Origin: an uncultured Ruminiclostridium sp.
GTDB taxonomy: Bacteria > Bacillota > Clostridia > Oscillospirales > Ruminococcaceae
Reading direction: 5' to 3'
Assembly (NCBI GenBank): GCA_947594425.1
Contig: CANQED010000001.1
Coordinates: 1 to 64,000 of the forward strand
DNA length: 64,000 nt
The position numbers were made by a program, and so were the translations under genes. Under the pieces are notes generated by a model that saw only the letters and a list, made by a program, of their open reading frames with translations, was not told where the DNA came from and did not search any database. Positions 51,160 through 59,231 of the stretch are shown one piece after another (position 1 is the stretch's first letter; each line of letters starts with the position of its first letter).

Positions 51160-52143
51160 ATGGAAAACAAAATCAAGTATGTGCAGTTGTCTTCTGACGA
51201 CAAGGAAAAATGCGCTGTCTTTGAAAAAATGATGGCTGCTTATGTCAAAGAACTGGACGAGCATGGACACGACCCGATGCCGAAGGAATTCCTGCAAAAA
51301 TGGATCAAGAGTATCTTGTCCATGCAGGGCCCGTCTGACCGCCATCTGGAGCTTTGCTATGACGGCGAGACACTGATCGGTTTTCTTTACGGAAAAATCG
51401 ATCATGCGGATCACAAAGGCTTCATTAAGCCGGGGTACGGTTACATTATGGAATTCTATGTGAAGCCGGAGTATCGCCGCAGAGGTTATGGCCGGGCGAT
51501 GTACCGGCGGCTGGAACGACTGTTTATCAATGACGGCGCAGATAAAATGTATCTGACGGCCGATCCGGTTACAGGAAGACCATTTTGGGAAGCGATGGGC
51601 TTTTCTGTGACAGGCGAGCGGTCGCCGGAGAATAAGATGGAGATATATGAAAAATCTGTGTCGTTCGACTCAAGCGGGAGAGAAAAGCTCGTGCCGCTTA
51701 CGGAAGAAACCGCCACGGAGATAGGCGGCTGGAGGTATGAGAGTCCGTATGACGCTTATAGCTTCAGTGGAGATGCAGATAGCTGGCTTATGGACAGGTC
51801 AACATGGGGGACAGAACAGTTTTGTCTGGCAGACGGCGATTGGGTCATTGGTCAGGTGGCTTGTCAGAATGACGGTGATGATCTGTGGGTCGGCTGGTCA
51901 ATGGCTCCACGGCTGTGCGGAAAAGGCAACGGGGCCGCATTTGTAAAAAAGTGTATTACGGAATTGCGTCGTGTGACGGGGCATAAAGGTCGCATGATGC
52001 TGCGGGTGGCGGCTTGGAATCAAAGAGCTATTCATGCGTATCAAAAAGCGGGCTTTACATATGTGGAAACAATTCAAGATGAAATTGCCTATTCCAATCA
52101 TATGGAGGATTTCTGGGTGATGGAGTTGAAAAGCATGAAGTAG
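51160..52143 (+). CDS. Double-domain GNAT acetyltransferase
   Basis: A 327-residue protein with two GNAT domains. The first (~5-170) has YIMEFYVKPEYRRRGYGRAMYRRLE with the acetyl-CoA loop RRRGYG and closes with GRPFWEAMGFSVTGE. The second (~175-327) has WVGWSMAPRLCGKGNGAAFVKKCI with loop GKGNG and RVAAWNQRAIHAYQKAGFTYV. The substrate is not evident. The attenuator-like leader upstream recalls inducible antibiotic-resistance genes, so acetylation of a translation-targeting drug is a possibility, but this is inference. ATG 51160 follows TTGGAGG, the site masked by the hairpin. Confidence 0.85.
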   Translation: MENKIKYVQLSSDDKEKCAVFEKMMAAYVKELDEHGHDPMPKEFLQKWIKSILSMQGPSDRHLELCYDGETLIGFLYGKIDHADHKGFIKPGYGYIMEFYVKPEYRRRGYGRAMYRRLERLFINDGADKMYLTADPVTGRPFWEAMGFSVTGERSPENKMEIYEKSVSFDSSGREKLVPLTEETATEIGGWRYESPYDAYSFSGDADSWLMDRSTWGTEQFCLADGDWVIGQVACQNDGDDLWVGWSMAPRLCGKGNGAAFVKKCITELRRVTGHKGRMMLRVAAWNQRAIHAYQKAGFTYVETIQDEIAYSNHMEDFWVMELKSMK

Positions 52144-52211
52144 GCTTTGTGAATATGCCGTTTTGCGCGCCAATTTATAATTTTGTGAAAAGGAGCATTG
52201 CGGAGGGTGAA

Positions 52212-52796
52212 ATGAAAACAAAAAGATTGAACAGAGATTTATGGGGATTTCAGCATTATCCGTACTATCAGATGGAAATGGACAACGAGATCTTTCAAGG
52301 CTTTGTCAGCGTGATCATGCTGACAGACGGAGAGCAAAATTTTTGGGATTTTGAAAAAGCCGGAAAAGTTCCTGTTACGGGCGGCGGAATGGTTTGGCTG
52401 CAGCTGATACCTAAGAGAAAAAAGAGACTGATCACGGCAATGTTTAACCCTGCGGAAGAGGGAAAGGCGCGTTCCGTATCGGTATGGTATGTTGATGTGA
52501 TTGAAAAATATGTATATGACAACGATGGTGTTGCGGTATACTGGGACAAATATTTAGATGTTTTGGCTACTCCGCAGGGCGACATCAAGATTGACGACAA
52601 GGATGAGCTGGATGAAGCATATCGGCAGAATGATTTGACGAAAGTACAGTACGAGGAAGCGTTGGATGAATGCGACGCCATTATTTCTCAGATGTTTACG
52701 GATCTTGGGAGGACCGAAAAAAACTGCCTTGCGATTTTGCGTAAGGCAATTAAGATGATCGAGAATGGGGAATATCAGCTGAAATTGAATGTATAG
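52212..52796 (+). CDS. DUF402 family protein
   Basis: A 194-residue protein. The strands GMVWLQLIPKRKKRLITAMFN, ARSVSVWYVDVIEKYVYDNDGVAVYWDKYLDVLATPQGDIKIDDKDELDEAY and the final helix match DUF402, whose studied members (FomD, and the Staphylococcus Ntdp group) are metal-dependent nucleoside phosphate hydrolases. The Trp-Tyr-x-Asp and Asp-x-Tyr-x-Asp residues are the expected metal-site pattern. ATG 52212 follows GGAGGGTG; a longer frame from 52149 lacks a site. It lies 68 bases downstream of the GNAT gene and may share its transcript. Confidence 0.8.
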   Translation: MKTKRLNRDLWGFQHYPYYQMEMDNEIFQGFVSVIMLTDGEQNFWDFEKAGKVPVTGGGMVWLQLIPKRKKRLITAMFNPAEEGKARSVSVWYVDVIEKYVYDNDGVAVYWDKYLDVLATPQGDIKIDDKDELDEAYRQNDLTKVQYEEALDECDAIISQMFTDLGRTEKNCLAILRKAIKMIENGEYQLKLNV

Positions 52797-52965
52797 AAGA
52801 TAAGTTTCCACACGGCACGAGACCGAACATATTCCCGAAAACGAGCAAGGGCGCTTAGCCATCGAGCATATCGCCTTGATATTTGTAAATTAATATATAA
52901 ATAGTTCCAACCTTTTTGAATTTTTGTGTCTATATGGGTGAAAGCTTTCAACGAGGTACAAACAG

Positions 52966-54621
52966 ATGAACAAATATAACGCCGAGAAAACAGTAACCGA
53001 ATATTTAAAGCCCATCTTCGGTTTTGCGCTGAAACGATGCAAAAGCATTCAGGACGCGGAGGATCTGTCACAAGAGATAATGCTGCGGGCGTTTCGTGCG
53101 CTGCTTTTGAGAAATGACATAGCGGACACAAATAAATTCATATGGACGGTGGCACACAACGCGCTAAGCAACTATTATCGCGATAGTGCAAAAAGCGTGG
53201 TCGGCGTTTCTATCGACGAAATAGCGGAGCTTATCGCCGACCCGTCCTGTGAGCCGGAGTTTGACAGCGATGTGGTTTGCCGTCTGCAAAGCGAGATCGC
53301 CTATCTTTCTAAACTGCAAAGGCGCATCGTGATCGCATATTATTTTGAAAACCGAAAGCAAGCGGATATTGCAAAAGAGTTAGACATTCCTCTCGGCACA
53401 GTCAAATGGCATCTGTTTGAGGCGAAAAAAGAATTGAAACGAGGAATGAAAATTATGAGAAAATCAAGCGAGCTCAAATTTAACCCTATTCATTTTCACT
53501 CATACGGTATCAGCGGTTCTGGCGGCTCAAAATCTCCCGACGAGATCTTCCGCTCGACCCTTGCTCAGAATATCTGCTACTGTGTGCGTGATACGGCAAA
53601 GACGGTAAACGAAATTTCCGAGGATCTGGGCGTATCCCCGGTCTATGTGGAGACGGAGGTCGATTTTTTAGAGGAATACGGCCTTTTACAAGTCGAGAAA
53701 GGCAAATATATTGTTAATTTTATAATCAGTGAACCTACATCCGAGCTGCTGACCATGCAAGACAGTATGTATAAAAGTGCCGCGGCGCTGTTTGCGAACG
53801 ATTTGTATGACGAGCTGATAAGTTCCGGTATTCTTGACGATCCCGACATTATTTGCCATCAAACGGACGGGGCGATCTCCTTAACCGAAACACCTTCGTC
53901 GGATCGCAATTTTTTACTGTGGTCGCTGATCCCGTATATTGCCGCAAACTCCGGAGAAAGGCTCAGGGGCGATAAGATCTCTTTTGAAGAGGTCGCTGCA
54001 ATTCGTCCTGACGGCGGACAGAACATCTTTCACGCAGAGGTCATGCCGGAAAATTTGGTGCTCCCTGAGGACTATGTGGAGATGAAAAATTGGTGTGGAC
54101 CGATGTGGAATGAAGCATACGGTCACATACTTTGGCAGGTCGACAGTCGGTGGTCGCGGCGCGAAAAGCCCGACACACGCTATTCCGGGGACGCAAAGCG
54201 AGTGCTTTCTCTTTACAGTCGGGAGAAAGAGGAGACTTTGTCAAAGGACGAATATGCTTGGCTTGCCGAGCGCGGCTTTGTCAAAACAAACGGCGATTAT
54301 GACGGGGATTTTAAATCCTCATGGCAGATCGTGATACTTGCGAGCAATGAGATCAAAGAAAAATTGCTCTGTGTCGGCGAAAAGATCAAGGAAAAGTACA
54401 AGGCAAAATTTGACGCTCTGAAAGCGCCGTACGCTGAGGCTGTTTTAAAATCGGTCCCGACTCATCTGAGAAAAGTAATAGGATTTGAGTTGCAGTATAT
54501 CTTTCACTCCGACGGGTGTTTTTTGCTGCATTGCATCACCGAGCTAATAAATACCGGCAAGCTTAAGGAGCCCACAGAGGGTCAGAAAAAGGCGTTGACA
54601 ACGCTGATATTACCGAAATAA
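52966..54621 (+). CDS. ECF-like sigma factor with long C-terminal extension
   Basis: A 551-residue protein. Residues ~1-160 are a sigma-70 family unit: region 2 in ALKRCKSIQDAEDLSQEIMLRAFRALL...FIWTVAHNALSNYYRD and region 4 in LSKLQRRIVIAYYFENRKQADIAKELDIPLGTVKWHLFEAKKEL. After a linker, ~190-250 is a winged-helix-like segment (NICYCVRDTAKTVNEISEDLGVSPVYVETEVDFLEEYGLL). The remaining ~300 residues form an unrecognised domain with many aromatic residues (MKNWCGPMWNEAYGHILWQVDSRWSRR), perhaps a sensor. Ordinary ECF factors are ~160-200 residues. No anti-sigma gene is adjacent, so the C-terminal part may do that job. ATG 52966 follows ACGAGGTAC. Confidence 0.83.
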   Translation: MNKYNAEKTVTEYLKPIFGFALKRCKSIQDAEDLSQEIMLRAFRALLLRNDIADTNKFIWTVAHNALSNYYRDSAKSVVGVSIDEIAELIADPSCEPEFDSDVVCRLQSEIAYLSKLQRRIVIAYYFENRKQADIAKELDIPLGTVKWHLFEAKKELKRGMKIMRKSSELKFNPIHFHSYGISGSGGSKSPDEIFRSTLAQNICYCVRDTAKTVNEISEDLGVSPVYVETEVDFLEEYGLLQVEKGKYIVNFIISEPTSELLTMQDSMYKSAAALFANDLYDELISSGILDDPDIICHQTDGAISLTETPSSDRNFLLWSLIPYIAANSGERLRGDKISFEEVAAIRPDGGQNIFHAEVMPENLVLPEDYVEMKNWCGPMWNEAYGHILWQVDSRWSRREKPDTRYSGDAKRVLSLYSREKEETLSKDEYAWLAERGFVKTNGDYDGDFKSSWQIVILASNEIKEKLLCVGEKIKEKYKAKFDALKAPYAEAVLKSVPTHLRKVIGFELQYIFHSDGCFLLHCITELINTGKLKEPTEGQKKALTTLILPK

Positions 54622-54627
54622 TAGCAA

Positions 54628-54661
54628 GAGCGTCCCTGCGATTTTAACCGCAGGGACGCTC
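54628..54661. terminator. GC-rich hairpin after the sigma-factor gene
   Basis: GAGCGTCCCTGCG (54628-54640) pairs perfectly with CGCAGGGACGCTC (54649-54661). It lacks a T run, so it may stabilise the 3' end or act with the second hairpin downstream. Confidence 0.6.
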
Positions 54662-54715
54662 GCCTTGTGGGGTGCATTGAGCGGGCAGACACGGTATTTA
54701 GGTATAATCGCAGCA

Positions 54716-54744
54716 AAAAAGCATCGCGCAGTGCGATGCTTTTT
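54716..54744. terminator. Bidirectional terminator between convergent genes
   Basis: AAAAAGCATCGC (54716-54727) pairs with GCGATGCTTTTT (54733-54744), with T runs after the stem on both strands. It serves the + strand sigma gene and the - strand LRR gene. Confidence 0.8.
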
Positions 54745-54786
54745 GCTTATCTATTTAACACTCGGAGGGTGAATGCCGTATCGCGC

Positions 54787-57060
54787 TTATTTAGCCCGAA
54801 CGGTTATCGTCTTAGCGGCGCCGTACAGCGGAGTCTTGCCGCTCATCTTATAGGTCCTTACTCTGAACGTATAGGAGGTTTTTGATTTAAGACCAGAAAT
54901 GCGGTATTGTGTAGTGGAGTTATTGGTTATCTTTGTCACACGTATCCACTTATTGCCGCTTTTGCGCTCGATGATATAGCCGCCCGCGGAGGTATTTTTA
55001 TTCCATGCGAGGCGAACGGCGTCTTTTGCCGAACCTTTAAGATAAAGCCCGCCGACCGCCGTCGGATTGGTGCGTGCCGAGATACTCTTGTATCCGCTGT
55101 AAAGGGCGGTCTTTCCTACCATATTATATGAGCGTATGCGGAAGCTGTAAGCCGTTCCCGCTTTTAGCCCGGATATGCGGTACTCGGTGATAGTATTCTT
55201 AGTAAGCTTTGCTATACGCTTCCATGAGCTGCCGCTCTTTTGCTCTATTATGTAGCCGTCAGCGGAGGTGTTTTTATTCCACGAGAGGCGCAGCGCGTCA
55301 GACGCGCGACCTTTGAGCTTTAGTCCCGCAACGTCTGACGGAGCGGTAGTCCACGAGCCTGAGACATAGTTACTGTAAGCGGCTGCCGAGCCGACCATTT
55401 TATACGATTTTACCCGTATGGGATACTTAGTCGAGGCCTTTAAGCCTTTGACTGTATATGAGCTTGTCGAGCGGTTGGTTATCTTTGCGACGCGTGACCA
55501 CTTGCCGCCGGAGTACTTTTCGATTATATATCCGTCCGCAGTATTTGTAGGCGTCCATTTTACGGTAAGGGAGGACGAGGCTCTGCGGGAGAGCTTTACA
55601 GCTAAGACGCTGTTAGGCTTACTTTTTATTACAATTATGTTGCATATGGCGGTCTTGCCGCTTGTAGTAGTTGCTCTTACGGCGGTAATGCCCTCTTGTT
55701 TAGCAAAAAGGATGCCGGATTGGCAATTTATTATTGAAGAGCTGCCGGTCTCCCAAGTAACTCCGTCATTCGAGTTTGAGGGCGAAAGTGTATAATCAAG
55801 CGCAAGGATTTGGTCAACCTCTAAAACGACCGTATTTCTGAGCTTTATAGAGGTAGAAGGTACAGCCTTGCGCAAAGAATACGTCACACCGTAATTTTTG
55901 GCATAATCTAAAGCTTTGCTGCCCGAGAAGCAATACATATGAACGTTGTCGGTATCATTAAACATCGTTGAGCTTACTGCACCGTATCCGAAATAAGCGG
56001 AGGTGAGCTTATCGCAGCCCGCAAAGGCTTCGCCGCCGATATATGTTACACTGCTCGGTACGGTTATGGATTTTATGCCCGATTTTTTAAACGCTCCGGT
56101 GCCTATAGAATATATTCTGCTGCCGAGGTCGATCGAGGTAAGCGACGAGCATTCTTCAAAGCAGAAATCATCTATTTGATAGAGCGTTCCTTTTATTATG
56201 ACTTTGTTTAGCGCTATATCATCTTCAAACGCGCTGTCGCCTATATATATGACCTTTTTGCCTAAAGTTACGGTGGACAGCTTATCGCATCCGTAGAACG
56301 CACTATCGCCTACCGTTTCACAACTGACAACTGCCGTAGTCAAAGAATCACAATCAGAAAAAACGCCGTATTCAAAATCTACGACCGTGCTCGGTATAGT
56401 GACAGACTTTAATCCGCTTGCGGTAAAAGCGTTCGCGCCGAGAGCGTACAGCTTATTGCCCAAGTTTATTGACGTCAATGCATAACACTCTCTAAAGCAA
56501 GAACCGTTTATTTTAAGCAGATTGCCTTTTACATTGACGGTCTTTAACTTCTCATCGCCGCTAAATACGGCATTGTCGAGATATTTAACATTAGAGCCGA
56601 GCGTAACGGTAGTTAGATTATCGCAGCCCAAAAATGCCGCAAAGCCTATACTTTCCGAATTTATCGTCGCGGTGGTCAAATTGTCGCAGCCCTCAAACGC
56701 GCTTGAGCCTAAATAGGTGACGCTGCTCGGTATGCTTACGGACTTAAGACCGCAGCCGTTAAAAGCATAATTCCCGATATATTCAATATTGCTCGGTATA
56801 TCGACCGAATTAAAATTGTAATTGCTCACAAAAGCAAAGCTATCTATACCTTTTACGGGTATCCCGTCTATTTTTGAGGGTATGACAAGCTTATCGGCAA
56901 AGCCCGTATAACCCGTTATATATACGGAACCGTCATATTGTTTCGTATATTTCCAAAATCCCGAGGTCTGCTCTGCCCCGGCAAATATGCTTATCGAACA
57001 TACGGCAGCTATCGCCGCCGCGGTGCCTATAAGCCCCGCAATAATTTTACTTATTTTCAT
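54787..57060 (-). CDS. Secreted BspA-type LRR protein with Ig-like and FN3 domains
   Basis: A 757-residue secreted protein. Signal peptide MKISKIIAGLIGTAAAIAAV...FAGA. Residues ~45-400 are BspA/LRR_5 repeats (e.g. VTIPSTVVDFEYGVFSDCDSL, LGKKVIYIGDSAF, VPSSVTYIGGEAFAGC). Residues ~410-490 are a Big_2-type Ig domain (LDYTLSPSNSNDGVTWETGSS). Three FN3 domains follow (~495-757), each with WN or WTxNTADGYIIE and YRISGLKxxTxYxFRVRxY. There is no sortase motif or membrane helix at the C-terminus, so it is released or held non-covalently. The role is probably adhesion or polymer binding. ATG 57060 follows AGAGGAC. Confidence 0.88.
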   Translation of the reverse strand: MKISKIIAGLIGTAAAIAAVCSISIFAGAEQTSGFWKYTKQYDGSVYITGYTGFADKLVIPSKIDGIPVKGIDSFAFVSNYNFNSVDIPSNIEYIGNYAFNGCGLKSVSIPSSVTYLGSSAFEGCDNLTTATINSESIGFAAFLGCDNLTTVTLGSNVKYLDNAVFSGDEKLKTVNVKGNLLKINGSCFRECYALTSINLGNKLYALGANAFTASGLKSVTIPSTVVDFEYGVFSDCDSLTTAVVSCETVGDSAFYGCDKLSTVTLGKKVIYIGDSAFEDDIALNKVIIKGTLYQIDDFCFEECSSLTSIDLGSRIYSIGTGAFKKSGIKSITVPSSVTYIGGEAFAGCDKLTSAYFGYGAVSSTMFNDTDNVHMYCFSGSKALDYAKNYGVTYSLRKAVPSTSIKLRNTVVLEVDQILALDYTLSPSNSNDGVTWETGSSSIINCQSGILFAKQEGITAVRATTTSGKTAICNIIVIKSKPNSVLAVKLSRRASSSLTVKWTPTNTADGYIIEKYSGGKWSRVAKITNRSTSSYTVKGLKASTKYPIRVKSYKMVGSAAAYSNYVSGSWTTAPSDVAGLKLKGRASDALRLSWNKNTSADGYIIEQKSGSSWKRIAKLTKNTITEYRISGLKAGTAYSFRIRSYNMVGKTALYSGYKSISARTNPTAVGGLYLKGSAKDAVRLAWNKNTSAGGYIIERKSGNKWIRVTKITNNSTTQYRISGLKSKTSYTFRVRTYKMSGKTPLYGAAKTITVRAK

Positions 57061-57141
57061 ATGTAGTCCTCTTTTCTGAGTTATTCTTCACCCGGAGATA
57101 AAGCTGTATATAGAGCTTTATTTTAGGCGGCTTTATCCGAA

Positions 57142-57158
57142 GATGTACATTGTACATC
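57142..57158. promoter_or_regulatory. 17-bp palindrome upstream of the LRR gene
   Basis: GATGTACA and TGTACATC flank one base, an operator-like palindrome about 80 bases before the LRR gene start. No matching regulator is identified. The rest of the 143-base gap holds an AAAGCT/AGCTTT stem and no gene. Confidence 0.35.
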
Positions 57159-57203
57159 AAAGATCCGAGATATACCAGAATTATCGTTATCGTAGATTTT
57201 ACC

Positions 57204-58343
57204 CTACTCAACTTTTTCGAGGTAGAAATCTTCAGAGTATTGGGTAAAACCGAGACTGTAATAATAATACACGCCCTCATCGCTGAAGTTAAAAATTTCT
57301 TCACGGTCTTCTTCTCTGCCTAATACGGTATAGGGCTCGTATCTGTTTACAATTTCGATATTATATATTCCCCCGTAAGCCGGAGTGCTGTCGTTTATTC
57401 CGCCGGAATATACAAGTTCGCCGGTTTGTGTATCGGTTATTTTTGCGGTTATAGAATTTAAAGATTGTTTATCTGACATAGTCACTTCAAGAGAATAATC
57501 TTGACCGACCCACACGCCCTCTAAATCATATTCTTTACGTTCTTCGGTAACCTCTGTTCCTCTATCGTACACCCATTCTAATTTTGAATCGTCAAAAACC
57601 AAGGTGTACCCATAATATAGCTCTTCTCGCGCATACGGGAACAAATTATAATAATAAGTGGTAACTTTAAACTCGGCGTCATCGGTAATTAAATCTTCAG
57701 GTATCGCATAAGGAGTATACTCCTCCCAGTCAACTGAACTTTCGACTGTCGCTCCATTCTCCAAGTCTTCAAGAGTTATGGAAAAAACGGACTCGTCATA
57801 TAACCAAACTGAATAAATCTCACAACAATCATAATTTGGATAAGGATATACATTCGGGATTATACTTTCGATCACTTCTCTGGAAGGCGTCATTAACGGA
57901 AGATAGTTACTTTCCTGCTCGCTTATCACATCAAGTATCCATCCCTCGTTATAAAGATTATAGGTCAATTTATAGGAAAAATCGTACCTTACGGCTTCGT
58001 TTTCGGCCGAGCCCGATAAATAGATAATATCGATCTTATCCTCAATGGTCGTTTGCCGCTTATCTATCTCCAAATTCTGTATCTCAAACGAATTTTCGCT
58101 GAAAATCGGCTCTTGAGACTCTAAATCGAATTTTATCTTGTCAAGCTCGACCACTTCATTGCTCGGCGAGGGCTTAGTGAAAGGGGTATCCTCGCTGCTA
58201 CTTTCTCTGTCAGCGCTGTCCGCATCGGTCGCACTGCTTGGACTGCTTGAAAATAAAGCGTCTTGCGTCACCTCACTCGTCGAGCAGCCGGAAAGCAATG
58301 CCGTTATCAACACTGCGGTCATAATAAATCGTAGCTTTTTCAT
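57204..58343 (-). CDS. Lipoprotein of unknown function
   Basis: A 379-residue predicted lipoprotein: MKKLRFIMTAVLITALLSGC carries a lipobox LLSGC with Cys at 20. A Ser/Asp/Thr-rich spacer (~22-60) keeps the rest away from the membrane. The remainder is acidic and Tyr-rich with two beta-domains, the second (~275-379) starting YDLEGVWVGQDYSLEVTMSD. No family is recognised. ATG 58343 follows AAGGAG; a longer frame overlaps the upstream gene. It follows the zinc-ribbon membrane gene by 11 bases and probably shares its transcript. Confidence 0.8.
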   Translation of the reverse strand: MKKLRFIMTAVLITALLSGCSTSEVTQDALFSSSPSSATDADSADRESSSEDTPFTKPSPSNEVVELDKIKFDLESQEPIFSENSFEIQNLEIDKRQTTIEDKIDIIYLSGSAENEAVRYDFSYKLTYNLYNEGWILDVISEQESNYLPLMTPSREVIESIIPNVYPYPNYDCCEIYSVWLYDESVFSITLEDLENGATVESSVDWEEYTPYAIPEDLITDDAEFKVTTYYYNLFPYAREELYYGYTLVFDDSKLEWVYDRGTEVTEERKEYDLEGVWVGQDYSLEVTMSDKQSLNSITAKITDTQTGELVYSGGINDSTPAYGGIYNIEIVNRYEPYTVLGREEDREEIFNFSDEGVYYYYSLGFTQYSEDFYLEKVE

Positions 58344-58354
58344 ATTATTTCTCC

Positions 58355-59182
58355 TTATCTGTTTTTTCCGCACTGGGTGCAGAATGTATCCTTAGTATAA
58401 TTTCTCGCCCCACAGCTGCATATCCATACACCGTTTGACGAGGGCGCGGGCTCGGCGGTCTGTATAGCCTGTTTTTTGCGATTATACTCCATCCAAACTA
58501 TTTTATTATTCAAGTTGGTCGCCACTATCGCGGCGGCTATGGCTAAAATAACAAATATAAGCGCCGAGGTCGGAAATACAAGCTTAACGAGCGACGATGC
58601 GGCTTGATTCATATATGAGCTGAACAGGTCGGATGAGCTTGACGACGATGCGCCCGAGCTCATAAAAGTATTCCATATCAGCACCACAAGAATAAATATA
58701 CCGTTCATAACCGCTAAAAAGATTATTGAGCTCCTATGCAGCCTTAAGCTTTCGTCATCATAGCCTTTGACGTGCGCTCTTATTCCTCTTATGAAAAATA
58801 CTATAGTCAATACAATAAATATCGTTGCCGCGAAAAAAGCCACATGTAACAACCCTACAAGCCCCGAGCCGAATATTTTTTCATAATTAGATGAATTTGA
58901 CAGCAAATCTATCCAGCCTATGGGAGGCAGTGACCCGCTTCCGGAGAAATACGAGGACAATTTAAACGTCAAAACGGGGAAAAACATACTTAACGCGATA
59001 ATGCAATTCATTACAAATGTTATCCAGTAATAGGCGCTTGTTGACGGCCCGGGCGCAGCATAGACAGGCTGAGCCGTCCTTTGGTTCATTACCCCTTGGT
59101 TGGGAGTGAGATCGTGCCTACAGTATCTGCAAAATATTGCGTCATCCTGTATCTCTTCTTTACAATACGGACATTTTTTCAT
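58355..59182 (-). CDS. Zinc-ribbon membrane protein
   Basis: A 275-residue protein with a zinc ribbon at each end: [22 protein letters not shown] (4-25, in parts) and [21 protein letters not shown] at the C-terminus. Four hydrophobic segments lie between: ~50-75 ([19 protein letters not shown]), ~107-130 ([20 protein letters not shown]), ~150-170 and ~205-230. A Ser-rich loop joins the last two. Both ribbons would be cytoplasmic with an even number of helices. The function is unknown; such proteins often accompany surface or signalling genes. It lies between the TIR gene and the lipoprotein gene. Confidence 0.8.
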   Translation of the reverse strand: MKKCPYCKEEIQDDAIFCRYCRHDLTPNQGVMNQRTAQPVYAAPGPSTSAYYWITFVMNCIIALSMFFPVLTFKLSSYFSGSGSLPPIGWIDLLSNSSNYEKIFGSGLVGLLHVAFFAATIFIVLTIVFFIRGIRAHVKGYDDESLRLHRSSIIFLAVMNGIFILVVLIWNTFMSSGASSSSSSDLFSSYMNQAASSLVKLVFPTSALIFVILAIAAAIVATNLNNKIVWMEYNRKKQAIQTAEPAPSSNGVWICSCGARNYTKDTFCTQCGKNR

Positions 59183-59231
59183 TATTTTATTTTCCTTTCA
59201 TTTTTTATGATACCGCGTTGTGCGGTCATCT

